37,695 nucleotides of DNA from Verrucomicrobiota bacterium JB024 (GTDB lineage Bacteria > Verrucomicrobiota > Verrucomicrobiia > Opitutales > Cerasicoccaceae), in NCBI GenBank assembly GCA_030673825.1, contig JAUTCS010000047.1, positions 1-37,695 on the forward strand. Reading direction: 5' to 3'. This document shows positions 23,111 to 31,246 of this stretch, in pieces (position 1 is the stretch's first letter; each line of letters begins with the position of its first letter). Both the position numbers and the translations under genes were made by a program. Under the pieces are notes generated by a model, which was given only the letters and a program-made list of their open reading frames with translations, had not been told where the DNA came from and searched no databases.

Positions 23111-23193
23111 TTGCCCGCGAAGCCACGCGAAGGTACACGAAGGCACAACCACCCTGAATAAACATCGCGTATCTTCGCGTGACTTCGCGGGAA
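23111..23193. repeat. Inverted repeat of the CGCGAAG type
   Basis: Arms 23111-23143 and 23165-23193 carry the units CCGCGAAG, CACGCGAAG and TACACGAAG (right arm TACGCGA), the same 9-nt period as the CACGGAT/CACAGAG elements but with another core. The first 22 nt recur exactly at 31160-31181. It fills the convergent junction between the lipoprotein and O-antigen ligase genes. Confidence 0.8.
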
Positions 23194-23224
23194 AAAAGAG
23201 ACGCCGGAGGCGGTCTCAACCTGC

Positions 23225-24682
23225 TCAGTGCTTGCCCGCGTGGGGCTGTTGGCGCGGGAGGCGTTCCCCGGCGAAGACCATCTGCGGGCGCAGGACATCG
23301 GAGGTCTTCAGGTGGGGGATGATGGACCAGCGGTAGGCCATGAACCACAGCAGCAGGAACGAATAGGCGAAGGCCGGAAAACGGAAGGGAAAGCCTGCCA
23401 GCGCGAGAATCAGCCCGAGCGTGCAAGTGCCGAACAGATACCAGCTCAGCGGACGCTGGGCCTTCAGGCTCAGGAAGCGCAAAAACACGATCACCGGCAC
23501 GCTGATCCAGGCCAGCGCGCCGACCAGTCCGTACTCCACGAGCAGTTGGAGCACGTCGCTGTGCGCGGCCTGGTACATGCTCGTACCCAGCTCGGTCTCC
23601 TGGTAAAAAGTCATCATCGTGCGGAACGAGCCCGGCCCCCAGCCGAAGACCGGCTTGTCCATGAAGAGCTGCCAGGCGTCCTTGTAGATCAGGAGTTGTT
23701 CGTTCCAGCTCAGGCCGACGCTCGGGATGAATTTCAGCGGGACGAGGTTTTGGGTGGCGCGGTCCAGATGCAGGGCAAAGGCACCGATCCCGCCCGCGAT
23801 CAGGAGAAAGCCCGCCAGTCCGAGCACCAGCTTGCCGAACTTTTTGCGGCGGGAGAGGTTATGCGAGGCGTCAAAGGCGGTGAAGCCCAGCAGCAGGCAC
23901 AGGCACAGCACGTGCAGGCCGGTGCCGGTCAGCACGACCGAGGCGGTGAGGATCCCGACCGCGACCAGAAACCAGATGCCGCCCCGGTCCAGAAACGCCT
24001 GAAAACGCATGTGGCGAATGTAGTGCGAGCCCAGTCCGACCATCGCCCCCGTCCACAGCAGCGCGAACGAGGCCCAGCCGTGCGGGTGCGGGAAAATCGA
24101 GAAATAGCTGCCGGCGGGCGCGTAAAAAATGCCCAGCAGACGCGGCAGCTGCAGCACCGCCTGGATAAACCCGAGGGCGGCCAACACGCTGGCGGCGATG
24201 CCGAGGATGAGCAGGATGCGTCGAGTGACGTCTTCCTGGGTGATGACCAGCAGCATATTCAGCGCGGTGACATAAATGCCCCCAGCCAGAAAGAGCGCCG
24301 TCCACGTTTCCCGCGGGAGGGTGGTGACCGGTAGCCAGTTACGGATCTCATGCAGCAGCAGGTAGGTGGCCCCGTCTTCCTGGATTTCGGTCACGGACGG
24401 GTTCCACAGCCCGGCGATGGTGATGCCCAGGCAGACAATAAACGGGACGAGATAGGCCAGCAGGATCAGGCGCGGGCGCGAGCTGGCGTCGGTCAGTTCC
24501 GAGCTGTGCCAGAAGTAGATGATCAGTCCGATCCAACCCAACGCGCCGAGGTAGGGCACGGCGAAATGAGCCGCCCCGCCGAAGAGCAGCAGCGTAACCA
24601 GCCCGAAGGCGATCAGGTGCCACTGGACGGCCTTTTCGCCCTGGGTCTTGGGTCCTGGTGAGGGAAATTCTTCTTCGAGCAC
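23225..24682 (-). CDS. O-antigen ligase/polymerase family membrane protein
   Basis: Inner-membrane protein of 485 aa with about eleven hydrophobic segments. The Wzy_C/WaaL signature is the large loop with DKPVFGWGPGSFRTMM, then QAAHSDVLQLLVEYGLVGALAW, where the conserved His-Ser-Asp lies. Such proteins join or polymerise lipid-linked glycans at the periplasmic face. It could serve O-antigen ligation, capsule/EPS polymerisation or protein glycosylation (PglL-like); sequence alone does not decide. It could act with the dideoxyhexose cluster at 1275-5618, though they lie about 18 kb apart. It is followed upstream on the same strand by the DJ-1 and hydrolase genes with only a 19-bp gap, so it is probably the last gene of that unit. 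Confidence 0.87.
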   Translation of the reverse strand: MLEEEFPSPGPKTQGEKAVQWHLIAFGLVTLLLFGGAAHFAVPYLGALGWIGLIIYFWHSSELTDASSRPRLILLAYLVPFIVCLGITIAGLWNPSVTEIQEDGATYLLLHEIRNWLPVTTLPRETWTALFLAGGIYVTALNMLLVITQEDVTRRILLILGIAASVLAALGFIQAVLQLPRLLGIFYAPAGSYFSIFPHPHGWASFALLWTGAMVGLGSHYIRHMRFQAFLDRGGIWFLVAVGILTASVVLTGTGLHVLCLCLLLGFTAFDASHNLSRRKKFGKLVLGLAGFLLIAGGIGAFALHLDRATQNLVPLKFIPSVGLSWNEQLLIYKDAWQLFMDKPVFGWGPGSFRTMMTFYQETELGTSMYQAAHSDVLQLLVEYGLVGALAWISVPVIVFLRFLSLKAQRPLSWYLFGTCTLGLILALAGFPFRFPAFAYSFLLLWFMAYRWSIIPHLKTSDVLRPQMVFAGERLPRQQPHAGKH

Positions 24683-24701
24683 GCGGGGCGGAGGATGGGG
24701 G

Positions 24702-25256
24702 TTATTGTGGGGAGGACAGGCAGATGCTGGCGGCGACTTCGGTGGCCTTGGTCGGGTCCGTCAGGCGGGCCAGCACGGCCAGGGCAAAGACGGTCGCGGT
24801 GCCCGCGCCCTGCGAGGTGATGAGGTTGCCGCTCTCGACCACGGCCTTGCACGCGTCGCGGCCCGGCAGCTCGCCTTTGGTGGTGGGGTGCGAGGTGTAG
24901 GGCTGGCCGGGGAGCAGTCCGGCGTCCAGCAGGCAAAGCGGGGCGGCGCAGATGGCGGCTACGAGGCGGTTCTCTTTGGCGTAGCGGGCGAGGGTGTCGA
25001 GCACGCGGCGGTCGGTGCGCAGCTTGGCCACGCCGGGGCCGCCGGGGAGGACGAGGCAGTCGTAGCTGCGCTTGAGGGCTTCGTCGATCAGGACGTCGGC
25101 CTTGACGCTGATGCCGCTGCGGCCTTTGACCGTGGCGTGAAACTCGCGGCTGGCGACGGTGACGTCGATCCCGCCGCGGCGAAGGATGTCGATCGGGGCG
25201 ATGGCTTCCATCTCCTCGAAGCCTTCGTGCAGGATGATGAGGGCGGATTTACTCAT
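24702..25256 (-). CDS. DJ-1/PfpI family protein (YajL/ThiJ-like)
   Basis: A 184-residue DJ-1-type protein, the family's usual length. The conserved E15 (HEGFEEMEAIAPID) and nucleophile C103 in the elbow AAICAAPLCLLDAGLL are present, as is the loop LPGGPG at 70-75. Members act as protective deglycase/glyoxalase-like or redox-sensing proteins; the exact role is debated. The ATG at 25256 overlaps the end of the alpha/beta hydrolase gene by 8 nt (ATGAGTAA), pointing to translational coupling. The frame is open to 25316, but that extension lies inside the hydrolase gene. Confidence 0.92.
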   Translation of the reverse strand: MSKSALIILHEGFEEMEAIAPIDILRRGGIDVTVASREFHATVKGRSGISVKADVLIDEALKRSYDCLVLPGGPGVAKLRTDRRVLDTLARYAKENRLVAAICAAPLCLLDAGLLPGQPYTSHPTTKGELPGRDACKAVVESGNLITSQGAGTATVFALAVLARLTDPTKATEVAASICLSSPQ

Positions 25257-26181
25257 GGCTGAGACTTTCGCGGAAGTTGATGATGGCCCGAGCGTAAGCG
25301 CTCCCGGCGGTTTCAATCAAGTTGTTATGTCCGGCCCCCTCGACCCAGAGGTGGGTTTTGGGCTCGGCGGCCTTGGCGTAGAGCGCCTCGCCGTGCCAGA
25401 AGGGCACGGTGCGGTCGGCGGTGCCGTGGAGCATGAGTAGGGGGCAGTTGATCTTGTCGATCTTGGCGATGGAGTCGAAGCAGTCCCAGGGTAGCACGCG
25501 CACGCGGGTCATGACCCGAAAGGTGCTGGTAAAGGTGCCGTCGGTGATGACTCCGCCCACGGGCTTGCGGGCGGCCAGGTCGATGGTGGGCCCGCCGCCG
25601 ACTGAGCGGCCAAAGAGCACGATCTGCTCCGGCGTGCAGCCTTTTTCCTCGATCAGCCAGTTGTAGGCGGACTCGATGGCATCGTAGCAAGCCTGCTCGC
25701 TGGCGCGACCGCCGCTGGTGCCGTAACCGGGGTAGTCGTAGGCGAGCACGTTAAAGCCCAGGCTGGCCAGCCACGGCCAAAGCTCCGGGTCCGAGGCGAT
25801 GTCCTCGCCGTTGCCGTGGCTGTAGAGCAGGGTATGGGTGGCCTGCGGGTTCTCGACATAGAGGGCGGAGAAGGTCCCGCCGTCGGGCAGGGGGAGCTTG
25901 AAGATGCCCTTGTCGTTATCGGTGTAGTTGGGCGGCGGCGCGGGGAAGATCATCCCGTGGGCGAAAAACAGCGCGAAGAGCATCCCGCCAATGTAGAGGA
26001 TGAGTACGAACAGAAAGAGGGTCTGGAGAGTCAGCGACACGAGGTTGTTGGTGCGGAAAGGAACGGGGAAGATTTCCCACAACAGCACGCGCCGCAAGCT
26101 TTTACCCAGCCCGGACAACCGCGGGGGCGGGAGGTCCTCGGGGGTAGCTTCCCGCTTGTCAGGGGTGGGGCGGGGTGTCAT
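25249..26181 (-). CDS. Membrane-anchored alpha/beta hydrolase (ABHD13/BEM46-like)
   Basis: A 310-residue serine hydrolase. The N-terminal 45 residues are basic/Pro-rich and are followed by a membrane segment at about 47-76 (LTLQTLFLFVLILYIGGMLF). The hydrolase domain has SHGNGEDI, AYDYPGYGTSGG, nucleophile S193 in LFGRSVGGG, acid D256 in LHGTADRTVPF and H285 in EGAGHNNL. This matches the BEM46/ABHD13 type of type-II membrane hydrolase; the substrate is unknown. It is the first gene of a minus-strand unit with the DJ-1 gene (8-nt overlap) and starts back-to-back with the aminotransferase gene, leaving almost no room for separate promoters. Confidence 0.9.
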   Translation of the reverse strand: MTPRPTPDKREATPEDLPPPRLSGLGKSLRRVLLWEIFPVPFRTNNLVSLTLQTLFLFVLILYIGGMLFALFFAHGMIFPAPPPNYTDNDKGIFKLPLPDGGTFSALYVENPQATHTLLYSHGNGEDIASDPELWPWLASLGFNVLAYDYPGYGTSGGRASEQACYDAIESAYNWLIEEKGCTPEQIVLFGRSVGGGPTIDLAARKPVGGVITDGTFTSTFRVMTRVRVLPWDCFDSIAKIDKINCPLLMLHGTADRTVPFWHGEALYAKAAEPKTHLWVEGAGHNNLIETAGSAYARAIINFRESLSHE

Positions 26182-26198
26182 GGTTTCATCCTTTTCCC

Positions 26199-27470
26199 GT
26201 GAAAGAGTCTCCGCAATCCCTTTCCTATTCGCAACTGGGCCAGCGTGCGTCCGAGCCGGTCATCACGGACCTGATGCACCGGGCCCTCGAAAACTCGGAG
26301 CTGCTCTCGCTGGCGGCCGGCTTTACGGATAATATCACCTTGCCGGTGGACTTGGTCCGCCGCGCCCTGGAGCGCCTGGGCAACGAGATGCCCGGCGCCG
26401 AGTACCTCCAATACGGCACCAACCGGGGCCGGGCGGGCCTGCTTATCGAGGTGGCCAACTGGCTCAACGCCAGTGAGAGCGAGGCCGCGCCCGAGCCTTT
26501 CACGGCGGAGTCGGTCTTTATCTCCAACGGTTCCCAACAGGCACTCTACCTGGCCATGCAGAGCCTGTGCGATGCCGGGGACATCATCCTCGTGCAGCAG
26601 CCCACATACTTCGTCTTTCTGGAGCTGTGCCGCGGGCTGGGCATCCGGGCCGTTTCGTTGCCCGCGCTGGCCGACGGGGGGACGGACTTCGCCGCGCTGT
26701 CGGAGTTTTTCTTAAAGCTCAAGACCGAGCACGGCGCGGCCCGGATCAAGGCCCTCTACCTGAACAGCTACTACGGCAACCCGTCCTCGCGCAGCGTGCC
26801 AGTGGAGGAAAAGCGCGCCCTCGGGCGGGCTCTGCTCGACCACGCGCTGCACGTGCCCGTGATCGAGGACGCCGCCTACCGCGAGTTGTGGTTCGACCAC
26901 CCGTACCCGGCACCGAGCGTGTTCAGCCTGCCCGAGTTCGACAGTCTGCCGCGTCTGTACCTGGGCACCTTTACCAAGCCCCTGGCCACCGGCCTGAAGG
27001 TCGGCTACGGCGTGTGCTCGCACCCCGAGTGGATGGGCAAGATGCTCTCGCTCAAGGGGCACCAGGACTTCGGCACCCCGAATTTTAACCAGTCCCTGAT
27101 CGAGAACATCCTCGCCGCCGGCGAATACGGCCCGCACCTGGAGCGCGTCCGCGCCAACTACGGCGAGAAGGCGAAGATCATGGGCGTGGCGTTGGAAGCC
27201 TCGCCCCTGCGCAAGCTCGGGTGGAGCTGGGAGACGCCGCTCGGGGGCCTGTACTACTGGCTGCGCGGTCCGGAGGGGCTCGACCTGTCCATCGGCTCAG
27301 CCTTTTGCGAGCAGGCCGTGCGCGAGGGCGTGCTCTATGTCCCCGGCGACCTCTGTGTGGCCGAAGGCGACCCGAAGAACTTCGCCCGCCTCAGCTTCGG
27401 CTCCCTGGCCAAGGAGAAACTCGCCGAGGCGACGGAGCGTTTCGTGCGCGTGGCCGTGGCCCACGGGTGA
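26199..27470 (+). CDS. PLP-dependent aminotransferase (class I/II, MocR/LysN-like)
   Basis: Cytoplasmic fold-type I aminotransferase of about 423 aa. It shows LQYGTNRGRAGLLIEVANW, FISNGSQQALYLAMQSLCDAG, the PLP-aspartate region VIEDAAYRELWFD and the Schiff-base lysine K260 in YLGTFTKPLATGLKVGY. Sequence style is that of 2-aminoadipate/MocR-type aminotransferases without the GntR HTH domain. The amino-acid substrate is not readable. The start is uncertain: GTG at 26199 avoids overlap with the divergent hydrolase start (26181); GTG at 26175 adds eight residues and would overlap it by 7 nt. Confidence 0.9.
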   Translation: MKESPQSLSYSQLGQRASEPVITDLMHRALENSELLSLAAGFTDNITLPVDLVRRALERLGNEMPGAEYLQYGTNRGRAGLLIEVANWLNASESEAAPEPFTAESVFISNGSQQALYLAMQSLCDAGDIILVQQPTYFVFLELCRGLGIRAVSLPALADGGTDFAALSEFFLKLKTEHGAARIKALYLNSYYGNPSSRSVPVEEKRALGRALLDHALHVPVIEDAAYRELWFDHPYPAPSVFSLPEFDSLPRLYLGTFTKPLATGLKVGYGVCSHPEWMGKMLSLKGHQDFGTPNFNQSLIENILAAGEYGPHLERVRANYGEKAKIMGVALEASPLRKLGWSWETPLGGLYYWLRGPEGLDLSIGSAFCEQAVREGVLYVPGDLCVAEGDPKNFARLSFGSLAKEKLAEATERFVRVAVAHG

Positions 27471-27485
27471 GTTTGGGCGGGAAGA

Positions 27486-27543
27486 TTAACCGCAAAGACG
27501 CAAAGGAGGGAAATCTCTGTGCACTTTGTGACCTCTGTGGTTA
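27486..27543. repeat. Degenerate inverted repeat (GCAAAG/CACAGAG units)
   Basis: Left arm 27486-27506 (TTAACCGCAAAG then ACGCAAAGG) and right arm 27515-27543 (complement of TAACCACAGAG, CACAAAG, CACAGAG) form a 58-bp hairpin between two co-directional genes. The cores of the two arms differ, so the copy is worn. The following 100 bp up to the lyase start hold no recognisable signal. Confidence 0.65.
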
Positions 27544-27646
27544 TCATCGAATAGCAAAGTTAGCTGGCCCCGCGCGGGAGCGGAGCTTAACGTGTCTAGT
27601 CACCGGGCGGTTGAAGACGGGCGGCTTTGCGCGTCTTGTTGCCCGC

Positions 27647-29743
27647 ATGAACGGTTTTCTACGGATGAAGTTGCCCCGCCTGGTCGCCCTGCCCCTGATC
27701 TTTGCCTTGTCGGTCCCGGCCGCGCAGGCTGCCGCCGTCGGTTTCGGCGAGCAGTTGGACAGCCTGCACCCGTATTTGGCGGACCCGACGGTCCAGACCA
27801 TCCTGGAGCGGGCCGAAGCCATCGCCGCCGGGCCCATCAGCAAGCGTTCCTATAGCCTGGAGGATATGGAGGGCCGGGAAGGCTTCCGCATGGGCGACGC
27901 GCGTTCCAAGGCCGCGGCTATCATGCGTAACGGTGTGAAGTGGGACATCCCTGCCGAGGAACTGCCGCACTGGGCCGAGACTTTTGCTCTGGCCTCTTCG
28001 GACACCGGAACCGCCCGGCTCATGCTGGAAGAGCTGCCGCTGCTCGCTGCCGCCATCCGCCTGACAGACAGTGAGACCTGCAAGGACTACCTCGTGCGCC
28101 AGTTGCGCGAAGTCGTGACCTGGAAGCCGTTTCAGCGTCCGGGCTGGACCGTTGCCAGCCGGGTTGATGCGTTTCCCGAGGAAGGCGATGGCGTCTGGCT
28201 CTCAACCGGCGCTCTTATTCAAGGGCTCGCCATCATGGAGGAAATTTTGCCCGAGGGTGCGCTCCCAGCTGACCTGGATGCGGCTGTTCGCCAGCGGGTG
28301 GCCGAGGAGATCGAGCTCTCCTATGACGACTGGCAGGCTGCGCGCGGGTGGTTCGTGCGGGCCGAGGCGATCAACTCCAACCAGTGGGTCGTGCCCGCCA
28401 GCGGGATGGTTATCGGCGCGGCCATGCTCGGGCCGGAGCAATATCCGGAGATTTACGCGCTCGGGGTGGACTGCCTGCAACGGAGTATGACGGTGGTCGG
28501 CGAGGATGGCTCAATGAGTGAGGGCTACACCTACGCCATGACCTGGACCAGTGTGTCATTTTTCCTGGCCGCGCACTTCATGGAGATGGCGGGAGACCCG
28601 GGCTTGGGCGAGGAGCCGTTCTTCAAAAACTTTCCCGACTACCTGAGCCTGTACTTCCAGCCGGGCGGCAATGTCGTCAACGCCTCCGACGTGTTCGGGG
28701 GGCAGCGTAACCATCCCGAAGGCGCCCGCCTCGAAGTCACCCGCCTGGCCGGGCTCTCCGCCAACGCCGGGCTCGTGCGCGTCCTGATGGGCGAACTGGG
28801 GCGGCCCCAGTACGACTTTTTCGGCCTGCTCGTCATGGGTATCCACCTGAACGAGCCGGACGCGCCCTGGCCGCCCGCGTGGGGGCTGTTCCAGCGCACG
28901 CGGCTGTTCATCTGGCGCAGCGGCTGGGAAAACGACGCCAGCGGCGCGTGGGTGCGCGGGGGCGACCCGGAAGATTTTCATGACAACCATGACCGCGGGA
29001 ACGTGAACTTCATCGTCGGTGGCACGCCGGTGGTGATCGAGTCCGGCACGCCCGGCTACGCCCTGCCCGCGAAAAAGACGGACTTTGATTCCGGGCTGGG
29101 ACACAACGTCCTGCGCCTGGGCGAGGACAACTTCCCGCTCAAGGCCGAGGCCCCGATCACCGTCGAATACGCCGACACCGAGGGCGGCGAAGTTTCGGTC
29201 GATCTGGCGAAGGTTTACCCGAAACTGGCCGCCTATACGCGCACGGTTGCCTGGACGCTGGACGAAATGACGGTCAATGACGAGCTGACAGCCCCGGAGG
29301 GCTCGCCGGTGGAGCCGCACCTGACCTGGCACCTGGCCAGCCAGGAAACCCCCGTCATTGAGCGGCCCGACCCGCGCCGGGCGTTGGTCCATGTGCCCGC
29401 CGGGCAAATCGATTATCCGGCCTGGATCGGCTCCTGGGGTGACCGCGATGGCGAGCAGCCGGAGGGCGAGGACATCTTCAAGTCCCTGGCCATCACAGTC
29501 GAGATCGAGGCTGATCAGCCCTTCGAGCTGAGCGCGGGGCAGCGCCCCGACCACACGCTGAAGTACCGCAAGTTCACCAATCCGCACACCTCGCTGGAGT
29601 TGAGCTTCCCGGCAGGCGTGCCCGCGCTGTCCATGACGACGGTCATCTCCGCCAAGGCTCCGGCTACGGTGTGCTGCGCTGCTGGCACCGAAGAGGCCTC
29701 CGAGGGCTCGTCCGCTTCCCCGGTCAAGCCTGCCGCTGAGTAG
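27647..29743 (+). CDS. Heparinase II/III family polysaccharide lyase, exported
   Basis: A 698-residue exported protein with a signal peptide ending near VPAAQA. The N-terminal half is the helical toroid typical of alginate/heparinase lyases (NQWVVPASGMVIGAAML; DGSMSEGYTYAMTWTS with a likely catalytic Tyr), and the C-terminal half is the heparinase II/III beta-sandwich (DNHDRGNVNFIVGGTPVVIESGTPGY). It would cleave a uronic-acid-containing polysaccharide by beta-elimination; heparin itself is not implied. The open frame reaches back to 27221, but that part is antisense-like shadow of the aminotransferase gene. The start is ATG 27647 or, equally, ATG 27665 (MKLPRLVALPL). The Pro/Ser-rich tail ends at a stop codon placed in a hairpin loop. 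With the sulfatase it suggests use of marine-type sulfated or uronic glycans. Confidence 0.88.
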   Translation: MNGFLRMKLPRLVALPLIFALSVPAAQAAAVGFGEQLDSLHPYLADPTVQTILERAEAIAAGPISKRSYSLEDMEGREGFRMGDARSKAAAIMRNGVKWDIPAEELPHWAETFALASSDTGTARLMLEELPLLAAAIRLTDSETCKDYLVRQLREVVTWKPFQRPGWTVASRVDAFPEEGDGVWLSTGALIQGLAIMEEILPEGALPADLDAAVRQRVAEEIELSYDDWQAARGWFVRAEAINSNQWVVPASGMVIGAAMLGPEQYPEIYALGVDCLQRSMTVVGEDGSMSEGYTYAMTWTSVSFFLAAHFMEMAGDPGLGEEPFFKNFPDYLSLYFQPGGNVVNASDVFGGQRNHPEGARLEVTRLAGLSANAGLVRVLMGELGRPQYDFFGLLVMGIHLNEPDAPWPPAWGLFQRTRLFIWRSGWENDASGAWVRGGDPEDFHDNHDRGNVNFIVGGTPVVIESGTPGYALPAKKTDFDSGLGHNVLRLGEDNFPLKAEAPITVEYADTEGGEVSVDLAKVYPKLAAYTRTVAWTLDEMTVNDELTAPEGSPVEPHLTWHLASQETPVIERPDPRRALVHVPAGQIDYPAWIGSWGDRDGEQPEGEDIFKSLAITVEIEADQPFELSAGQRPDHTLKYRKFTNPHTSLELSFPAGVPALSMTTVISAKAPATVCCAAGTEEASEGSSASPVKPAAE

Positions 29744-29751
29744 CGGCAGGC
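29728..29751 (+). terminator. Hairpin enclosing the lyase stop codon
   Basis: A perfect 10-bp stem GCCTGCCGCT/AGCGGCAGGC (29728-29737 with 29742-29751) has a GAGT loop; the TAG stop (29741-29743) runs across the loop and the start of the right arm. There is no T-run after it, so it may act in mRNA 3'-end stability rather than as an intrinsic terminator. Confidence 0.5.
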
Positions 29752-29944
29752 CGGTCGTGCCCACCTGGGCTGGGGTGATATGCCCGGCCGGGGGTGAAAT
29801 ACCGATCCTTCCCTGAAAGCGGTCTCTCTGCGTTGCTTTGACTTTGGCGGTGACTCTCCTCCGGCACGCGTAATGTCACGACACTCCAGATTAGACCCCG
29901 TCGAGGCTCAACGTGTGTAGTTAAGAAGCATTTGTCGCAGTCGA

Positions 29945-29973
29945 TTACAGAAATGAGAATAATGGTGTAAGAT
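29945..29973 (+). promoter_or_regulatory. Candidate promoter of the second PEP-CTERM gene
   Basis: TTACAG (29945-29950) and TAAGAT (29968-29973) are spaced 17 nt. The stretch also has TGAGAAT at 29954-29960 and TGAGAATCTCA at 29977-29987, words similar to Fur half-sites. A leader of about 85 nt would follow. The rest of the 322-bp gap 29744-30065 shows nothing else I can support. Confidence 0.4.
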
Positions 29974-30065
29974 ACCTGAGAATCTCAATGGAACCGGAAG
30001 CTGTCGGCGTTTCTTTCCCCCTCACGGCGTTGCAGCCCCGGCCAACCCCGAACCCCAAATACACT

Positions 30066-31013
30066 ATGACGCACACACTCCCCCAGAACAACACAGACTC
30101 CTCCTCCTCCTCTTCTCGTTTCCCCCTTCTCAAGAGCCGCTGGATGGGCGGGGCCCTCGCGGCCTTGCTGATGGTGGCGTTCCAGGCGCCGACGGAGAGC
30201 TCGGCCAGCCTCGTAGCGATCGACGACTTTAACTCCTATGTGGCCGGAAGCGATGTCGGCGGCCAGAACGGCGGCACCGGCTGGGCTTATGCCTGGACGG
30301 TGGGCTCGGGTATCGACGTCCATCAGGTCTCCAGCAAGGCCGTGACCTACACGCTCGGCGATTTTACGTACGGTGGTGGCAACTCCCTCATGTTCACGGG
30401 CGGGAGCACGCAGAACTCCACCCAGCGTGCGACCTTTACCAGTGCGGACCAGTCCGGACAGACCTATTACTCGAGTTTCGTTTTCACGATCGAGGGGCCG
30501 ACGGGTGAAGAGACCGGCACCGCGACCGGCAACAACACGATCTCCATGCTCGCCAAGGGCAATAACTTCTCGGCCACCACGGACAACGCGCTTTTTGTCA
30601 ATGGCGCGAATTCAAAGACGCAGGCCCGTAACAGCGATCAGTTGGCCAGTGTGGATACGCTGATCCAGTACGGCGTGACCTACCTGGCTGTGGTTCGCTA
30701 CTCGGGCTGGGATGCCACCGCTGGCGTCTATGAGACGACCACGGTTTGGCTCAACCCAACCACCACGGACGAGAATACCAGCGACGCGGCCATTGTCGCC
30801 TCGGTGACGACCGACAACGCCGGTTCCGAAGGTTTCCAGGGGCTGGCGTTCCGCACCTACTTCACCAACTCCGCGAACAAGGTCTATATCGACGACCTGC
30901 GCGTGGGCACGAGCTGGGACTCCGTGGTCATCCCCGAGCCCGGCACCTGGGCCTTCGGGTTGTCGGCGGGCGTGCTGGCCATCGCGCTGTTGCGCCGTCG
31001 CCGCCGCTCCTGA
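30066..31013 (+). CDS. Exported PEP-CTERM protein, LamG/concanavalin-like fold
   Basis: A 315-residue surface protein of unknown function. The N-terminus is long and Ser-rich (NNTDSSSSSS) before a signal helix MGGALAALLMVAF. The mature part opens with IDDFNSYVAG, GGQNGGTGWAYAW, a beginning shared by many planctomycete/verrucomicrobial PEP-CTERM proteins with a predicted beta-sandwich. The C-terminus is VIPEPGTWAFGLSAG, a hydrophobic helix and RRRRRS, a textbook PEP-CTERM tag for exosortase. An in-frame ATG at 29988 would add 26 residues without a signal-like character; I prefer 30066. A strong hairpin follows about 95 bp after the stop. Confidence 0.88.
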   Translation: MTHTLPQNNTDSSSSSSRFPLLKSRWMGGALAALLMVAFQAPTESSASLVAIDDFNSYVAGSDVGGQNGGTGWAYAWTVGSGIDVHQVSSKAVTYTLGDFTYGGGNSLMFTGGSTQNSTQRATFTSADQSGQTYYSSFVFTIEGPTGEETGTATGNNTISMLAKGNNFSATTDNALFVNGANSKTQARNSDQLASVDTLIQYGVTYLAVVRYSGWDATAGVYETTTVWLNPTTTDENTSDAAIVASVTTDNAGSEGFQGLAFRTYFTNSANKVYIDDLRVGTSWDSVVIPEPGTWAFGLSAGVLAIALLRRRRRS

Positions 31014-31106
31014 GCAGCTGGCGCCCGGTCGCAAGAGCAACGCGTCGCCTCTCGCGTCCGATTCGTCTTCCCCGTCCGTTCCCGGGCGAGGTTACAGGTA
31101 TCGACT

Positions 31107-31140
31107 GCGCCCGCCGAGGGGTTCGGCGGGCGCGGCATTT
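31107..31140 (+). terminator. Strong hairpin after the PEP-CTERM gene
   Basis: Perfect 11-bp GC stem GCGCCCGCCGA/TCGGCGGGCGC (31107-31117 with 31123-31133), 5-nt loop, then GGCATTT. The T-run is poor, so termination strength is uncertain. Confidence 0.6.
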
Positions 31141-31159
31141 GGCATGGGATTCAAAGGGT

Positions 31160-31246
31160 TTGCCCGCGAAGCCACGCGAAGCAGGAAAGGGCAGAGCGGT
31201 CCATGTTTAATGAACCCTCTGTGCTCCCTGTGTCCTCTGTGGTTAA
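31160..31246. repeat. CGCGAAG arm next to a CACAGAG arm; overlaps the rsmA stop
   Basis: 31160-31181 is an exact copy of the 22-nt CGCGAAG arm at 23111. 31217-31246 is, on the minus strand, TTAACCACAGAG followed by CACAGGG and CACAGAG units. The partner arms of both are missing, so this may be two elements each reduced to one arm. The TTAA end of the CACAGAG arm provides the TAA stop of rsmA. Confidence 0.75.

Noticed and set aside
27221-27646. N-terminal extension of the heparinase-like frame
   Set aside because: It overlaps the aminotransferase gene in another frame, crosses a dispersed repeat and has low-complexity Arg/Ala composition; a signal peptide begins only at 27647/27665.
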